DNA from: Solirubrobacterales bacterium
GTDB taxonomy: Bacteria > Actinomycetota > Thermoleophilia > Solirubrobacterales > Solirubrobacteraceae
Reading direction: 5' to 3'
NCBI GenBank assembly: GCA_003138355.1
Contig: PLFX01000009.1
Span: 1-58,105 of the forward strand
Length of the DNA stretch: 58,105 nt
The notes beneath the pieces were generated by a model. That model was given only the letters and a program-made list of their open reading frames with translations, made no database searches and was not told the origin of the DNA. A program made the translations under genes and the position numbers. Positions 1-8,542 of the stretch are shown piece after piece; within the stretch, counting starts at the first letter, position 1, and every line of letters starts with the position of its first letter.

Positions 1-249
1 CGCGCCGGCTGGACCGGTGGGCTCTATGACCATATGCGCCGCGTCCTGAAGACCGAGCTCGGGCACGCGATCTACCAGCAGCGCAAACAGACCGTCGAGC
101 CCGTGTTCGGACACACCAAACACAACCGACGGATCGATCGCTTCCAACGCCGCGGCCGCGCCGCCGCGCTATCGGAATGGCGACTTATCGCCGCCACCCA
201 CAACCTCGGAAAGCTCCACAGCCACCGGATAGCAGCAGCCACCGGCTGA
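1..249 (+). pseudogene. Transposase, C-terminal fragment (DDE type, IS1182/IS5-like)
   Basis: The reading frame is open from base 1, so the gene runs in from outside the window; only the last 82 residues are present. The segment TVEPVFGHTKHNRRIDRF and the later AEW/HNL-like stretch SEWRLIAATHNLGKL match the C-terminal end of DDE transposases of the IS1182/IS5-like group, where the E of TVEPVFG is the third catalytic acid. The upstream catalytic Asp residues are outside the window, so I cannot tell whether the gene is intact. No terminal inverted repeat is evident after the stop at 249. It lies about 260 bases from a tRNA fragment, which fits the edge of an island. Confidence 0.7.
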
Positions 250-422
250 CGCAGCGATCACAGCCGGCGCCAGCACGTCCGTTACCACTGCCCGTCGACG
301 GCTGCCAGCCCCGGGAAGGTTTCCCCGACAGCCTCGCCCAAACTCAGGACTCGTGGCGTAAGGCGGCCCCTCCTCAGTGCGCGGGCTCAACCCCCGGGGA
401 ACTCTGAGGGAACAACAGGTGC

Positions 423-435
423 CGGTTCGAGTCCG
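423..435 (+). repeat. 13-bp T-loop-like repeat, copy 1
   Basis: The 13 bases cggttcgagtccg recur exactly at 529-541. They have the consensus T-loop sequence, but here the flanking bases do not form a full 5-bp T stem, so this copy is only a tRNA-like scrap. It may be a second remnant of an attachment site or chance similarity. Confidence 0.4.
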
Positions 436-509
436 CTCCCGCCGCTGCGATGCCGCGAATCGCCAGTAATTACGGGACATTCGCGGACACACGGTGGCGG
501 GTGAATCCA

Positions 510-551
510 ATGGTAAGGAAGGGGTCGACGGTTCGAGTCCGTCAGAGGGCT
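510..551 (+). other. tRNA-Thr(GGT)-like 3' half (attachment-site remnant)
   Basis: Read from U33, the bases fit tRNA positions 33-73: anticodon GGT at 512-514, AA at 37-38, 3' anticodon stem GGAAG, five-base variable loop GGGTC, a perfect T stem GACGG/CCGTC (527-531/539-543) around loop TTCGAGT, 3' acceptor strand AGAGGGC and discriminator T (551). The 5' half is absent: no matching acceptor GCCCTCT, D arm or 5' anticodon stem lies upstream. The discriminator T and variable loop are the same as in the intact tRNA-Thr(CGT) at 26.4 kb. Partial 3' halves like this are the usual trace of an integrative element that used a tRNA gene. The rest of 250-567 holds no convincing gene. Confidence 0.7.
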
Positions 552-567
552 TGTTGCTGCGGACCTC

Positions 568-1569
568 CTAGAAGAGGGTGGGCTGGAGCGGTGCGCCTCG
601 TGGTGTCGGGCGCTCACGCGGGGTGAGTAAACGCGGGCCACGCGCGCTGCCGCGGGCGAGGGCGGCGAGGCGCTCGCGCTCCGCCGCAGGGGCATAGGCC
701 CCGCGGCGGTAGAGCGCTTCGTAACGCCCGACCAGCTCCGGACGCGCTTCGCGCAGCCAGCCCATGAAGACCTCGCGGACCTCGCCGCGAAGATGGAGCG
801 CGATGCCGTTGATCGATTGCGCGCCGGCCTCGCGCGCCGCCTCGACTAGCGTCTCCACCTGGTGCGGCGCGTCGTTGACGCCGGGCATCAGCGGCGCGAT
901 GAAGACGCCGGTGCGGATCCCCGCACGAGTTAGCTCGGCGACCGCCTCGAGCCGCGCGCGCGGGTGCGGGGTGTGCGGCTCGGTCGCGCGCCAGGCTCGC
1001 TCGTCGAGCGTCGGGATCGAGAGGCTCGCGCTGAACTCCGTCCGTGCCGCGATCTCGACCATCAGATCGAGGTCGCGCAGCAGAAGCGGCGACTTGGTGA
1101 GAACCGAGCAGGGGTTCGCCGCGTCGCGCAGCGCTTCCCAGATGCCGATCATCAACCGGTAGCGCCCCTCGACCCACTGGTAGGGATCGGTGTTCGTCCC
1201 GAGCGCGACGTGTTCGCGGGCCCACGACGGCCGCGCCAGCTCCGCTCGCAGCACCTCCGGTGCGTTGACCTTGACGACGATCTCACGCTCGAAGTCGCGG
1301 CCGGCGTCGAAGCCGAGATAGTTGTGCGTCGGCCGTGCGAAGCAGTACACGCAGGCGTGGCCGCAACCGCGATAGGGATTGATCGTCCAGCGGAACGGCA
1401 TCCGCGAGGCCGCCGGCACGCGATTGAGCACGGAGCGCGCCCGCACCTCGTAGAAGCGCATGTCGAGCGCCTCGGGCGCATCGAAGTGGCGTATGACGAC
1501 ATCCCCGTAGCCCGGCAGCGAACGTTGAACGGATGCGTCCTCGGTCAAGGCCTCCCAGCGCACGAACAC
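568..1569 (-). CDS. Radical SAM protein, Rv2578c/SplB-like
   Basis: This 333-residue protein carries the radical SAM iron-sulfur motif CxxxCxxC at C69, C73 and C76 (RGCGHACVYC). Such enzymes bind a [4Fe-4S] cluster and cleave S-adenosylmethionine to make a 5'-deoxyadenosyl radical. The spacing and surrounding residues (YCFARPTHNYLG) match the actinobacterial Rv2578c family, distantly related to spore photoproduct lyase; the substrate is unknown. The C-terminal ~40 residues are basic and proline-rich. The start codon is chosen because it gives the usual family length; there is no clear Shine-Dalgarno sequence. It is transcribed divergently from the CAP-like gene. Confidence 0.85.
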   Translation of the reverse strand: MFVRWEALTEDASVQRSLPGYGDVVIRHFDAPEALDMRFYEVRARSVLNRVPAASRMPFRWTINPYRGCGHACVYCFARPTHNYLGFDAGRDFEREIVVKVNAPEVLRAELARPSWAREHVALGTNTDPYQWVEGRYRLMIGIWEALRDAANPCSVLTKSPLLLRDLDLMVEIAARTEFSASLSIPTLDERAWRATEPHTPHPRARLEAVAELTRAGIRTGVFIAPLMPGVNDAPHQVETLVEAAREAGAQSINGIALHLRGEVREVFMGWLREARPELVGRYEALYRRGAYAPAAERERLAALARGSARGPRLLTPRERPTPRGAPLQPTLF

Positions 1570-1644
1570 ATGTTCGCATGCGGGACCGATGTCGCGGGCC
1601 GGTGGCCCTGCGACGCCTCACTCGGCGGCGTCTATCCTCAGGCC

Positions 1645-2562
1645 GTGCTTGCAGTCGCATCCCTGCTCGCAGCCGCGTCGCTGGCGGGCGCTCACGTATC
1701 GAAGCTTCACGGGATCGTGCCGCCGGCGAACCCGGCGGCGAACGTGGCCCCGAACCCGAATTACGACCACTGCACCGCCGGGGGATCCTGCACGGCCATG
1801 CCACCGTGCTACTCGGCGAGCCCGAGCTTCGCGCCCAAGTTCACCGCGGCAGCATGCGAGTCGGCCGAGCTCGCCGCGATCGACAACGCCCGCGCCAAGG
1901 AGGGCGTCGCGCCGATGACGCTGCCGCGCACCTTCAACTCGCTCACGCGCGCGGAGCAGCTGCTCGTAGTGATCGACCTCGAACGCGTTGGGCGCGGCCT
2001 GCCGCCGTTCGCCGGACTGGTCGCCTCGCTCGATGCGATCGCCCAGTCGGCAACGCACCCCCCCGGTGCGCCGGCGGGATCGTTCGAGGACCCGACGTTC
2101 CCGAACGGCTTCACGGTCGCGCCCGCCAGCGCGTTCGCGTGGAGGTGCGCGGGTGGGAACGGCGGTTTCAGCTGCGACGGGTCGGGCCAGCCCGGAGCGG
2201 CGATCGCGGCCGGCGGCCAGATCAGCGCGCTCGACGCCGACTACGGCTGGATGTACGACGACGGCTACGGGGGCTCCAACTTCGATTGCCGGACGCCGGG
2301 CGCCAGCGGCTGCTGGGGCCACCGTGACAACATCCTCGGCCGCTACCCACGGCGTAGCGCGTTCACGTCCGCGAGTTTCGGCGCGCCGATCAATGTGGGA
2401 CCGGCGCGGCGCACGACCCTAGTGATGGGGGCGGGCAACCTGCAGCCCGTCAAAGCGGGCGAGGCGCAGGGCAACTGGACGGCGATCTTCGCGGCTGTCA
2501 GCGGGCATCGGCCCAAGCTCGTCTACAGCTGGAAGCAGGCAGTCGCCGCGGGCGCCCGCTGA
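1645..2562 (+). CDS. Secreted CAP/SCP-like protein
   Basis: The frame is open far upstream, but a GTG at 1645 starts an obvious signal peptide (MLAVASLLAAASLAGA), giving 305 residues. Two segments resemble the CAP (cysteine-rich secretory/SCP) fold: NARAKEGVAPM with a following hydrophobic helix, and GHRDNILG around H226, which matches CAP motif GH..NIL. Several cysteine pairs (CTAGGSC, CAGGNGGFSC, CRTPGASGC) suggest disulfides outside the cell. The role is unknown; bacterial CAP proteins are extracellular and often of unclear activity. The stop is 4 bases from the next gene, so the two are probably cotranscribed. The start has no convincing Shine-Dalgarno sequence. Confidence 0.65.
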   Translation: MLAVASLLAAASLAGAHVSKLHGIVPPANPAANVAPNPNYDHCTAGGSCTAMPPCYSASPSFAPKFTAAACESAELAAIDNARAKEGVAPMTLPRTFNSLTRAEQLLVVIDLERVGRGLPPFAGLVASLDAIAQSATHPPGAPAGSFEDPTFPNGFTVAPASAFAWRCAGGNGGFSCDGSGQPGAAIAAGGQISALDADYGWMYDDGYGGSNFDCRTPGASGCWGHRDNILGRYPRRSAFTSASFGAPINVGPARRTTLVMGAGNLQPVKAGEAQGNWTAIFAAVSGHRPKLVYSWKQAVAAGAR

Positions 2563-2566
2563 CGCG

Positions 2567-3541
2567 ATGCGCGCCCTCGCACTCGGTGCGCTCGCCCTGT
2601 CGCTGTCGCTCGCAGCGTGCGGAGCGACGCAGCGCGCGCCGCGGCGCGAGACGCCCTGGCCGGGCTCGGCGGCGACGCATCCGGGTGGCGGCCCGAGCCA
2701 TCTTGCGATCTCGCGCCACGGCGGCGGACCGCCGCTCAACCTGTTGATCGCGCAGGCCGACGACCGGATCGTTTCGATCTCCCCGCGCGGCCAAGTCGTC
2801 TGGCGCGAGCGCCAGGCCGACCCAGGCACCGTGTTCGTCAGCCGCACCGGACGCACGGAGATCATCACCGAGCCAAGCGCATCGCAGGTCGTGCTGCGAC
2901 GGATCGACAGCGGAGCGGTGGCCCTCCGCTACGGACGGCGCGGGCTCCGACTTCGGGACCCAGGTAGCGCGGTCGAGGACGCCCGCGGCGAGGTCGTGAT
3001 CGCGGACACGGGTGACTGCCGCGTCGTCTTCGCGGCGCAGAGCTCCGAGCGTCCGGCTCGCGTCACCGCCTGGGCCCACGGATGCCCACGATCCGCGCTG
3101 GCCGGCGACGGCGTTGTGGTCGTGACCCAGCAACGCCCGGCCGGGATCGTCGTCGTGAGCGAGGTCGGGGCGCAGCTTGATCGCATCCCGTTGGGCGGCC
3201 TCGCCGCACCCTCGGACGCAGTCGCGTTCCGCCCGGATGCGGTCGTTGTGGCCGACCGTACGAAGCCGGGGCGCGTGGTCGAGCTCGACCGGCGCGGCAA
3301 CGTGCTCTGGAGCTACGGCCCGTCTCGCGGCCCGGGCGAACTCGACCGGCCGCGCCTGGCCAGCGTGCTCCCGGACGGCAACGTACTCGTCGTCGACAGC
3401 GGCAACGACCGCGTCATCGTGATCGACCGCCAGACGAAGCTGATCGTCTGGCAATACGGCCATCGCGGGACCGCGGGCAGCCGGCCCGGCTACCTCGACC
3501 GGCCGACGAGCGCGACACTCGTGCCGCTGGGCGGGACCTGA
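2567..3541 (+). CDS. Lipoprotein with beta-propeller repeats
   Basis: A 324-residue protein beginning with a lipoprotein signal; the lipobox LAAC places the acylated cysteine at residue 18. The rest is a chain of repeats of the NHL/PQQ-like propeller kind, for example DARGEVVIADTGDCRVVF and LPDGNVLVVDSGNDRVIVI, with W-Q/W-S segments (VVWRER, VLWSYG, IVWQYG) between blades. Propellers of this type usually bind ligands or partner proteins at the cell surface; no catalytic residues are recognisable. It follows the CAP-like gene by 4 bases. Its repeat style recalls the arylsulfotransferase-family protein at 4.7-6.2 kb, also a propeller. Confidence 0.75.
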   Translation: MRALALGALALSLSLAACGATQRAPRRETPWPGSAATHPGGGPSHLAISRHGGGPPLNLLIAQADDRIVSISPRGQVVWRERQADPGTVFVSRTGRTEIITEPSASQVVLRRIDSGAVALRYGRRGLRLRDPGSAVEDARGEVVIADTGDCRVVFAAQSSERPARVTAWAHGCPRSALAGDGVVVVTQQRPAGIVVVSEVGAQLDRIPLGGLAAPSDAVAFRPDAVVVADRTKPGRVVELDRRGNVLWSYGPSRGPGELDRPRLASVLPDGNVLVVDSGNDRVIVIDRQTKLIVWQYGHRGTAGSRPGYLDRPTSATLVPLGGT

Positions 3542-3547
3542 GCCGCG

Positions 3548-3868
3548 CTAGCCGACGATGTAGTCGCGGATCGACGGGCTGAGTGCGAGGTCGATCGTGA
3601 CCGAACCGCCGCTCAGGCGCAACCCGCCGTAGTCGTCCGTGACCTCGGCGTCCCAGCCGTGCATGTTGACAAGGCGCAACGCCACGTCGCGCACGCAGTC
3701 GGCCCGCTCGGCGGCGTCCTTGCGACGCGGCACGTAGTTGAGCTGCAACGCCACGTCGTGGTCGACCTCCGCAGCCGACAGGCCGCGCAGGCGGGCGAGG
3801 TTGCGGTCGACTTGCGCGGCCACGGGGGCGAGCGCTAGATCGGTCGGTTCCTTCGGTACGAGAGCCAT
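3548..3868 (-). CDS. Conserved-looking small protein of unknown function
   Basis: A 106-residue soluble protein with mixed charged and hydrophobic residues and no signal or membrane segment. A good Shine-Dalgarno sequence (GGAGGG, 7 bases before the ATG) supports the start. The C-terminal half (WDAEVTDDYGGLRLSGGSVTIDLAL) looks like a small beta-rich domain. I recognise no family. It converges with the propeller lipoprotein gene, the stops being 6 bases apart, and is divergent from the carboxylesterase. Confidence 0.55.
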   Translation of the reverse strand: MALVPKEPTDLALAPVAAQVDRNLARLRGLSAAEVDHDVALQLNYVPRRKDAAERADCVRDVALRLVNMHGWDAEVTDDYGGLRLSGGSVTIDLALSPSIRDYIVG

Positions 3869-4005
3869 CGCTTTCCCTCCGTCATCGTTCTTATCTGCCC
3901 AGGCTCCTCGCCGGAGCGTCCGTAGTCATCCGTGAGACGGCGTCGCGACGATCAGTAGGAAGCACCCAAACGCGCTACCGTGGCCCAAGCGATGATTTCT
4001 CGGCG

Positions 4006-4677
4006 ATGAGCGCGCTCAGCTACAGCGAGCGAGCTGCCACAGGGACGCCGCGCGGGGTGCTGGTACTCCATCACGGGCGCGGTGCCGACGAGCACGACCT
4101 GCTCGGACTGGCGGACATATTCGATCCAGATGGCGAGCTGCACGTTGTGGCGCCGCGGGCGCCCCTGAAGCTGCCGGGTTGGTCTGGCTATCACTGGTAT
4201 GTCGTGCCGCGGGTTGGCTATCCCGACCCCGATACGTTCACCGCCGCCTACGAGCAGCTTGGCGCCCTCCACGACGAGCTGTGGGAGCGCACCGGCGTGG
4301 GTCCCGAACAGACGGTTCTCGGCGGCTTCTCGATGGGCGCCGTGATGAGCTACGCGCTTGGTCTCGGCGAAGACCGGCCACGGCCGCGCGGCATCCTCGC
4401 GCTGTCCGGATTCATACCTACCGTGCCCGGCTGGGCGCCGGCACTCGCTACTAGCGAGGGGCTGAACGTGTTCATCGGGCATGGGAGCAGAGATGAAGTC
4501 ATCGCAGTCGACTTCGGTCGCAGGGCGCGCGCGGCACTCGAAGCCGCGGGCGCTGTGGTCGAATACGACGAGTCGACCGGCGGCCACGCTGTGGGAGCCG
4601 AGCGCGCGGCCCGCGCGGCGCGGTGGATCGCGAGAACGCTCGGGCTCGAGCGAGGCTCGGCCGGCGGCGCAGACTGA
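4006..4677 (+). CDS. Carboxylesterase/phospholipase family alpha/beta hydrolase
   Basis: The 223-residue length and motifs match the small carboxylesterase (YpfH/Est) family. A beta strand leads to HHGRGADEHDL (oxyanion region), followed by the nucleophile elbow GGFSMGA with Ser109, then HGSRDEVI with the likely Asp163 and GGHAV with the likely His194, so the catalytic triad is complete. It probably hydrolyses short-chain carboxyl esters in the cytoplasm; the natural substrate is unknown. No signal peptide is present. The next gene starts 36 bases after the stop on the same strand. Confidence 0.85.
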   Translation: MSALSYSERAATGTPRGVLVLHHGRGADEHDLLGLADIFDPDGELHVVAPRAPLKLPGWSGYHWYVVPRVGYPDPDTFTAAYEQLGALHDELWERTGVGPEQTVLGGFSMGAVMSYALGLGEDRPRPRGILALSGFIPTVPGWAPALATSEGLNVFIGHGSRDEVIAVDFGRRARAALEAAGAVVEYDESTGGHAVGAERAARAARWIARTLGLERGSAGGAD

Positions 4678-4712
4678 CGGGATACTTACGGACGCGTGGT
4701 TGCATCGGGATC

Positions 4713-6233
4713 ATGGCCAGCATCGAACAGCCAGGTGACGCCCTCCCAAGGCTGACACGCCGTGCGCTGCTGCGAAGCGGGGCCTTCGCTGCGGGAGCAT
4801 TGGCGGTCGGGGGCTACCTCGACGGCGATCAGCTGCGCCGCACCTTCGCGCCCTCGCCCCGCGTCAATGACGTGCTCACGAGCGCGGCCCCGAACGATCC
4901 ACAGTTCCGCTCGCGCCCCGATCTGCGCATCCCTGGGCTGAGCATCGCCAGGACGAGCGCGAAGATCGCGCCAGGACTCATCTTCATCGGGCCCTACAAC
5001 GCCCCGGAGAGCCAGCAAGCCGGCGCGGTGATCGTCGACGCGACCGGCGAGCCGGTATGGGAACGTGCCCTGCCGTACGGACAGGTCACGACCGACCTGC
5101 GCATCCAAACCTACCGCGGTCGGCCGGTCCTCACCTGGTGGGAAGGCCAGGTCGTCGATGGCCACGGCGTCGGTCACTACGTGATCGCGGACGAGCACTA
5201 CCGGCATCTGCGTCACGTCCAGGCGGGTAATCGCCTGAGCGCCGACCTGCACGAGTTCGTGATCACTCCGCGTGACACCGCGCTCTTGACCGCGTACTCG
5301 ATCGTGCCGATGGACCTCAGGTCCGTTGGTGGACCTCGCGACGGCACGATCCAAGACGCGATCATCCAAGAGCTCGACCTCGCGAGCGGTCGCGTGCTGT
5401 TCGAATGGCACAGCCTCAAGCACATCCCACTCGCGGCGTCCTACTACCTACCGGTCTACACACCATGGGACTACGTCCATCTCAACTCGATCGATGTCGA
5501 CCGCGACGGCAACCTGCTCGTCTGCTCGCGTAACACGCACACCGTCTACAAGATCGATCGCCGCAGCGGCGAGATCATCTGGCAGCTTGGCGGGCGCTCC
5601 AACCAGTTCGACATCGACCCGTCGGCCACGTTCGCCTGGCAGCACCACGCCCGTCGACGACCCGACGGCACGTTGACCCTCTTCGACAACGAAGGACCTC
5701 CGGGTGGCGGCGCGCAATCGCGTGCGCTCGTGCTCGCGCTTGACGAGCGCACACGAACCGCCCAGCTGCGCAGCGAGTACCTTCACCCCGCGCCGCTACT
5801 CGCGACCAGCCAAGGCAGCGTCCAGATCCTGCCCAACGGGAATGTGTTCGTCGGCTGGGGCGCGGAGCCGTTCGTCTCCGAGTTCAGCGCCGACGGCGAG
5901 CTCCTGTTCGACGGCCAGCTCGGCGCCAGCTACCTCTCCTACCGCGCGTTCCGGCTTCCGTGGAAGGGAGGCGGCGAGGGCGCGCCGGCGCTCTTCGCAG
6001 AGCGCACCGCTCGGCATACGCTGGTCTACGCGAGCTGGAACGGTGACACGCGCACGCGCTTCTGGGTCGCCCTGTCAGGCCGGCGCGCCGGCTCACTCAC
6101 CCCGCTCGCCGCGCGCCCGCGCCAGGGCTTCGAAACGGTCCTGACGGTCGACGGGCACCCGCGGTACCTCGCGGTGCGCTCGGTGGACGAGAGCGGCAAC
6201 GTGCTCGGCCAGTCCGAGATCGTCCGCGTCTAG
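4713..6233 (+). CDS. Arylsulfotransferase (ASST)-family secreted protein
   Basis: A 506-residue protein whose sequence fits the PF14269-type arylsulfotransferase family, a six-bladed propeller. Typical stretches are HLNSIDVDRDGNLLVC, SGEIIWQLGG and WQHHARRRPDGTLTLFDNE. Known ASSTs transfer sulfate between phenols through a catalytic histidine; the paired histidines in the WQHHARR segment are candidates, but activity is unproven for this subgroup. The N terminus has a twin-arginine-like signal (TRRALLRSG then a hydrophobic stretch), suggesting Tat export. The ATG at 4713 is preferred over upstream in-frame starts because it places this signal at the N terminus. A 13-bp hairpin follows the stop. 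Confidence 0.8.
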   Translation: MASIEQPGDALPRLTRRALLRSGAFAAGALAVGGYLDGDQLRRTFAPSPRVNDVLTSAAPNDPQFRSRPDLRIPGLSIARTSAKIAPGLIFIGPYNAPESQQAGAVIVDATGEPVWERALPYGQVTTDLRIQTYRGRPVLTWWEGQVVDGHGVGHYVIADEHYRHLRHVQAGNRLSADLHEFVITPRDTALLTAYSIVPMDLRSVGGPRDGTIQDAIIQELDLASGRVLFEWHSLKHIPLAASYYLPVYTPWDYVHLNSIDVDRDGNLLVCSRNTHTVYKIDRRSGEIIWQLGGRSNQFDIDPSATFAWQHHARRRPDGTLTLFDNEGPPGGGAQSRALVLALDERTRTAQLRSEYLHPAPLLATSQGSVQILPNGNVFVGWGAEPFVSEFSADGELLFDGQLGASYLSYRAFRLPWKGGGEGAPALFAERTARHTLVYASWNGDTRTRFWVALSGRRAGSLTPLAARPRQGFETVLTVDGHPRYLAVRSVDESGNVLGQSEIVRV

Positions 6234-6244
6234 CCATCGATGGT

Positions 6245-6274
6245 AGAGCAGCGTCGGGCGGCCGACGCTGCTCT
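6245..6274. terminator. Hairpin terminator, bidirectional, between convergent genes
   Basis: A perfect 13-bp stem (agagcagcgtcgg and its complement) encloses a 4-base loop. It sits 12 bases after the ASST-family stop and between two convergent genes. There is no T-run, so it would be an atypical intrinsic terminator. Confidence 0.6.
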
Positions 6275-6365
6275 AAGCCATCGCTCTCACTCCCGTCGGC
6301 GCGCACGATATCCACTCGTGGCAAAGATTGCGAGCGAGAACAGACCCGGGCTGACTGCTCGCGCG

Positions 6366-8042
6366 CTAGGGGCCGATGCCGCCGCTCGAACCGCTCGAAC
6401 CGCTCGAACCGCTCGAACCGCTCGAGCCAGTCGACCCGCTCGCGCCAGTCGACCCGCTCGACCCTGTGCTGCCGCTCGACCCGGTGCTGCCGCTCGGTGG
6501 TGGCGGCGGCGGCGGATAGGTCGGGACGACGGGGTTGAGCGCCAAGAGCGCCGTCCAGGTCGCCGCGTCGGTCACACCCGAGGGAGGGATGCCGTGCGCG
6601 GTCTGGAAGGCCTCGAGGTTCGCCTGCGTAGTCACATCGAAGGTGCCGCTCGTGGGCGTCGTTGGGTAGGCCGCAGCGAGATGCTCCTGTAGCCAAACCA
6701 CCTGGTCGCCCGTCGACCCCTCGACGAGCGCCGGCCAAGCAGTCGGTATGGCGATGTTCGTGCCGGGAGTCAGCGGCGCCTCGAGCGCGGCCCACTCCGA
6801 GGGTGAGGCCGCCTGCCAGCTCCACCAGGAGAAGCCGAGCGCGCCGTAGGCGGCGACGAGCTGGCGAAAGCGCGTGATATCGGCAGCTGGGGCGCCGCCG
6901 AAGCTCTGGCCGACCGGCACGATCGGGCGCCCGTAGATCCTGTTCTCGAGGTACGTTTGCGTGTAGGCGGCGTCCGGCGAAGTGCCGATGTCCTTCCAGT
7001 AGATCTGCGGCAGGTTGAACTGCGCACCGTTGGGGCCGAGGAAGACCGAGTAGGGCTCCGATTCGTGGTAGTTGACGTAGGGGAAGGACGTGAACCCGAG
7101 CGGGTAACTTGGGCCGATCGCTGCGCGGAGCGCATTCAGGTAGGTCTGCGCGCCGTAGTAGTTGCCCGCGTACTCCGTTTCGGCGTCGATGACGAGGCAG
7201 TCGGCGCCATCCGCGACCGCCTGTGCCCCGACGGCAGCCTCGCCCGCCGGGTCGGCTCCGTAGACGTATTGCCAGCCGCAAACCCGCAACCCGAGCGCAT
7301 GCAACGCCTGCACGAGCGTCGGGCTGAACTGGCTCCAGAAGTTCGTGCCGTCGCCGCTCTTGATGAACAGCGTGCTGATCCCAGCCTGCTTGGCCTGCGC
7401 GGCGATCGCAGCGAGGTTGTCGCCATCCGAGGCGCTCAGATACCAGATCCACATGCCCTCGCCGTCGAACGCCGAGTTGCCCGGCGCCGGTTGCACCGCG
7501 TCGACGGTGATGGGCGCCGGGAGCACCGTGATCGGCCCGTAGGGGTGCGAGCGTGCGCCCCGAGGGTTCTGGAGGTAGATCTTGCCGCTTGCCGCGTCGA
7601 GCGGCACCGTTACCACCCAGCCGTGACGCGTCGGACGCAGCGGGCTCGACAGCGGGTCGACGCGGGCGCTGACGGCGCCCGCTCGCGGGAAGTAGACCCT
7701 AACCCGCGCGAAGTTGTGCCCGTTGATCACGAGCTCACCGGTTGCCTGGACCTTGAGCTGCTGTTTCTTGGCGCACTGCGTCTTGCCGACCGCGAAACAC
7801 CGAGCGCGCTGGATCGTCGGGTGGGTGCCTTGGTAGCGCCAGTTGGCTTGGGCCTGGGTGGTCGAGGCGGACTGGCTGGAGCTGGCCGGCGGTGTGGTAC
7901 CGCCGGTGCCGGTCGAGCCGCCGGGACCAGGCGCCGTCGCTCCACCACCACTTGGGCTGGTCGCCGCCGCAGCGCACGCCGGAACCGCCAGGCCGAGTGC
8001 CAGCATCAGCAGTGTGGTGTTGATCAGCGTCCTCGTCCTCAT
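6366..8042 (-). CDS. Secreted TIM-barrel (GH25-like) protein with peptidoglycan-binding domain
   Basis: Starting at the ATG at 8042 gives 558 residues with a signal peptide (TLLMLALGLAVPACAAAA). After a Gly/Ser/Thr linker comes an IPT-like beta domain (about residues 75-185), then a barrel with WIWYLSASDGDNLAAIA, FIKSGDGTNFW, LVIDAETEYAGNYYG and GFSWWSWQ, resembling glycosyl hydrolase family 25/DUF1906-type folds. A PG_binding_1 domain follows (GSTGDQVVWLQEHL...GTFDVTTQANLEAFQ), then PPPPPPP and a Ser-Gly-Thr repeat tail. It is probably cell-wall associated; hydrolase activity is unproven. A purine-rich Shine-Dalgarno sequence lies before this ATG; the frame is open further upstream. Confidence 0.75.
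   Translation of the reverse strand: MRTRTLINTTLLMLALGLAVPACAAAATSPSGGGATAPGPGGSTGTGGTTPPASSSQSASTTQAQANWRYQGTHPTIQRARCFAVGKTQCAKKQQLKVQATGELVINGHNFARVRVYFPRAGAVSARVDPLSSPLRPTRHGWVVTVPLDAASGKIYLQNPRGARSHPYGPITVLPAPITVDAVQPAPGNSAFDGEGMWIWYLSASDGDNLAAIAAQAKQAGISTLFIKSGDGTNFWSQFSPTLVQALHALGLRVCGWQYVYGADPAGEAAVGAQAVADGADCLVIDAETEYAGNYYGAQTYLNALRAAIGPSYPLGFTSFPYVNYHESEPYSVFLGPNGAQFNLPQIYWKDIGTSPDAAYTQTYLENRIYGRPIVPVGQSFGGAPAADITRFRQLVAAYGALGFSWWSWQAASPSEWAALEAPLTPGTNIAIPTAWPALVEGSTGDQVVWLQEHLAAAYPTTPTSGTFDVTTQANLEAFQTAHGIPPSGVTDAATWTALLALNPVVPTYPPPPPPPSGSTGSSGSTGSSGSTGASGSTGSSGSSGSSGSSGSSGGIGP
6382..6426 (-). repeat. Tandem 9-bp repeat encoding a Ser/Gly tail
   Basis: Five head-to-tail 9-bp units (ccgctcgaa, the last with one change) encode part of the Ser-Gly tail of the TIM-barrel protein. 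Degenerate versions continue to about 6492. The number of units is likely to vary between strains by slippage. Confidence 0.8.
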
Positions 8043-8225
8043 CGGCGGGCCCTCGCCCTGCCCTGGTCCACCCGACAACGCGGGGCGGCGTCTTGACCTA
8101 CAACGCGCACCACGCCAGATCGGCTCGCTCCAGGGCGTATGCAGATCCGTTTGCACATGACATCGGACGGCACCGCAAACTCCTGTAGCCGCTGACGCCG
8201 GGGCGGGCTGCCGGCACGGTGGGTT

Positions 8226-8528
8226 TCAGCGCGAAGGGCGCGCGTCCCTGCCGCGCCTTCGCAGCTGACGTAAACGTTGCCACATGCCGGGCGACCGCGG
8301 CTGCGTTGCAAGCCATTCTTCGCGCAAAGGCAGGCGGCCTGCGGCGCGCGCGCGCATCACGCACCGGGTGTGCGCGTGGCGGCGACGCGAGCTGTTGCCC
8401 TCGGGCACCAGCAGCATGTGCTCCGTCAGGGCGGGGAGCCAGCGACCGCACAGCGGGCAGCGGTAGGTCTTGGGCTGACGGTTCGCGGCCGGGCGAATTA
8501 CCCACCAGCGAGCGGGCTCGAGCCTCAC
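8226..8528 (-). CDS. Small putative zinc-binding protein
   Basis: A 100-residue protein with a Cys/His cluster: CPLCG near residue 24, then H, H and C in TEHMLLVPEG and RRHAHTRC. This pattern could coordinate one zinc ion. A basic C-terminal tail follows. It resembles small conserved actinobacterial proteins of the form CPxCG...LPEGD...RRHAH; the role is unknown. It is divergent from the adjacent alpha/beta hydrolase gene with only 14 bases between starts, so the two promoters must overlap or be internal. Confidence 0.6.
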   Translation of the reverse strand: MRLEPARWWVIRPAANRQPKTYRCPLCGRWLPALTEHMLLVPEGNSSRRRHAHTRCVMRARAAGRLPLREEWLATQPRSPGMWQRLRQLRRRGRDARPSR

Positions 8529-8542
8529 TAGCCTTCGACCTC

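Noticed and set aside
2419..2868. Minus-strand frames crossing the junction of the CAP-like and lipoprotein genes.
   Set aside because: Both plus-strand genes have clear export signals; the minus frames are arginine-rich shadows.
6382..6492. Repeats resembling a CRISPR array.
   Set aside because: Units are 9 bases with no spacers and encode a Ser-Gly protein tail; no cas gene is present.
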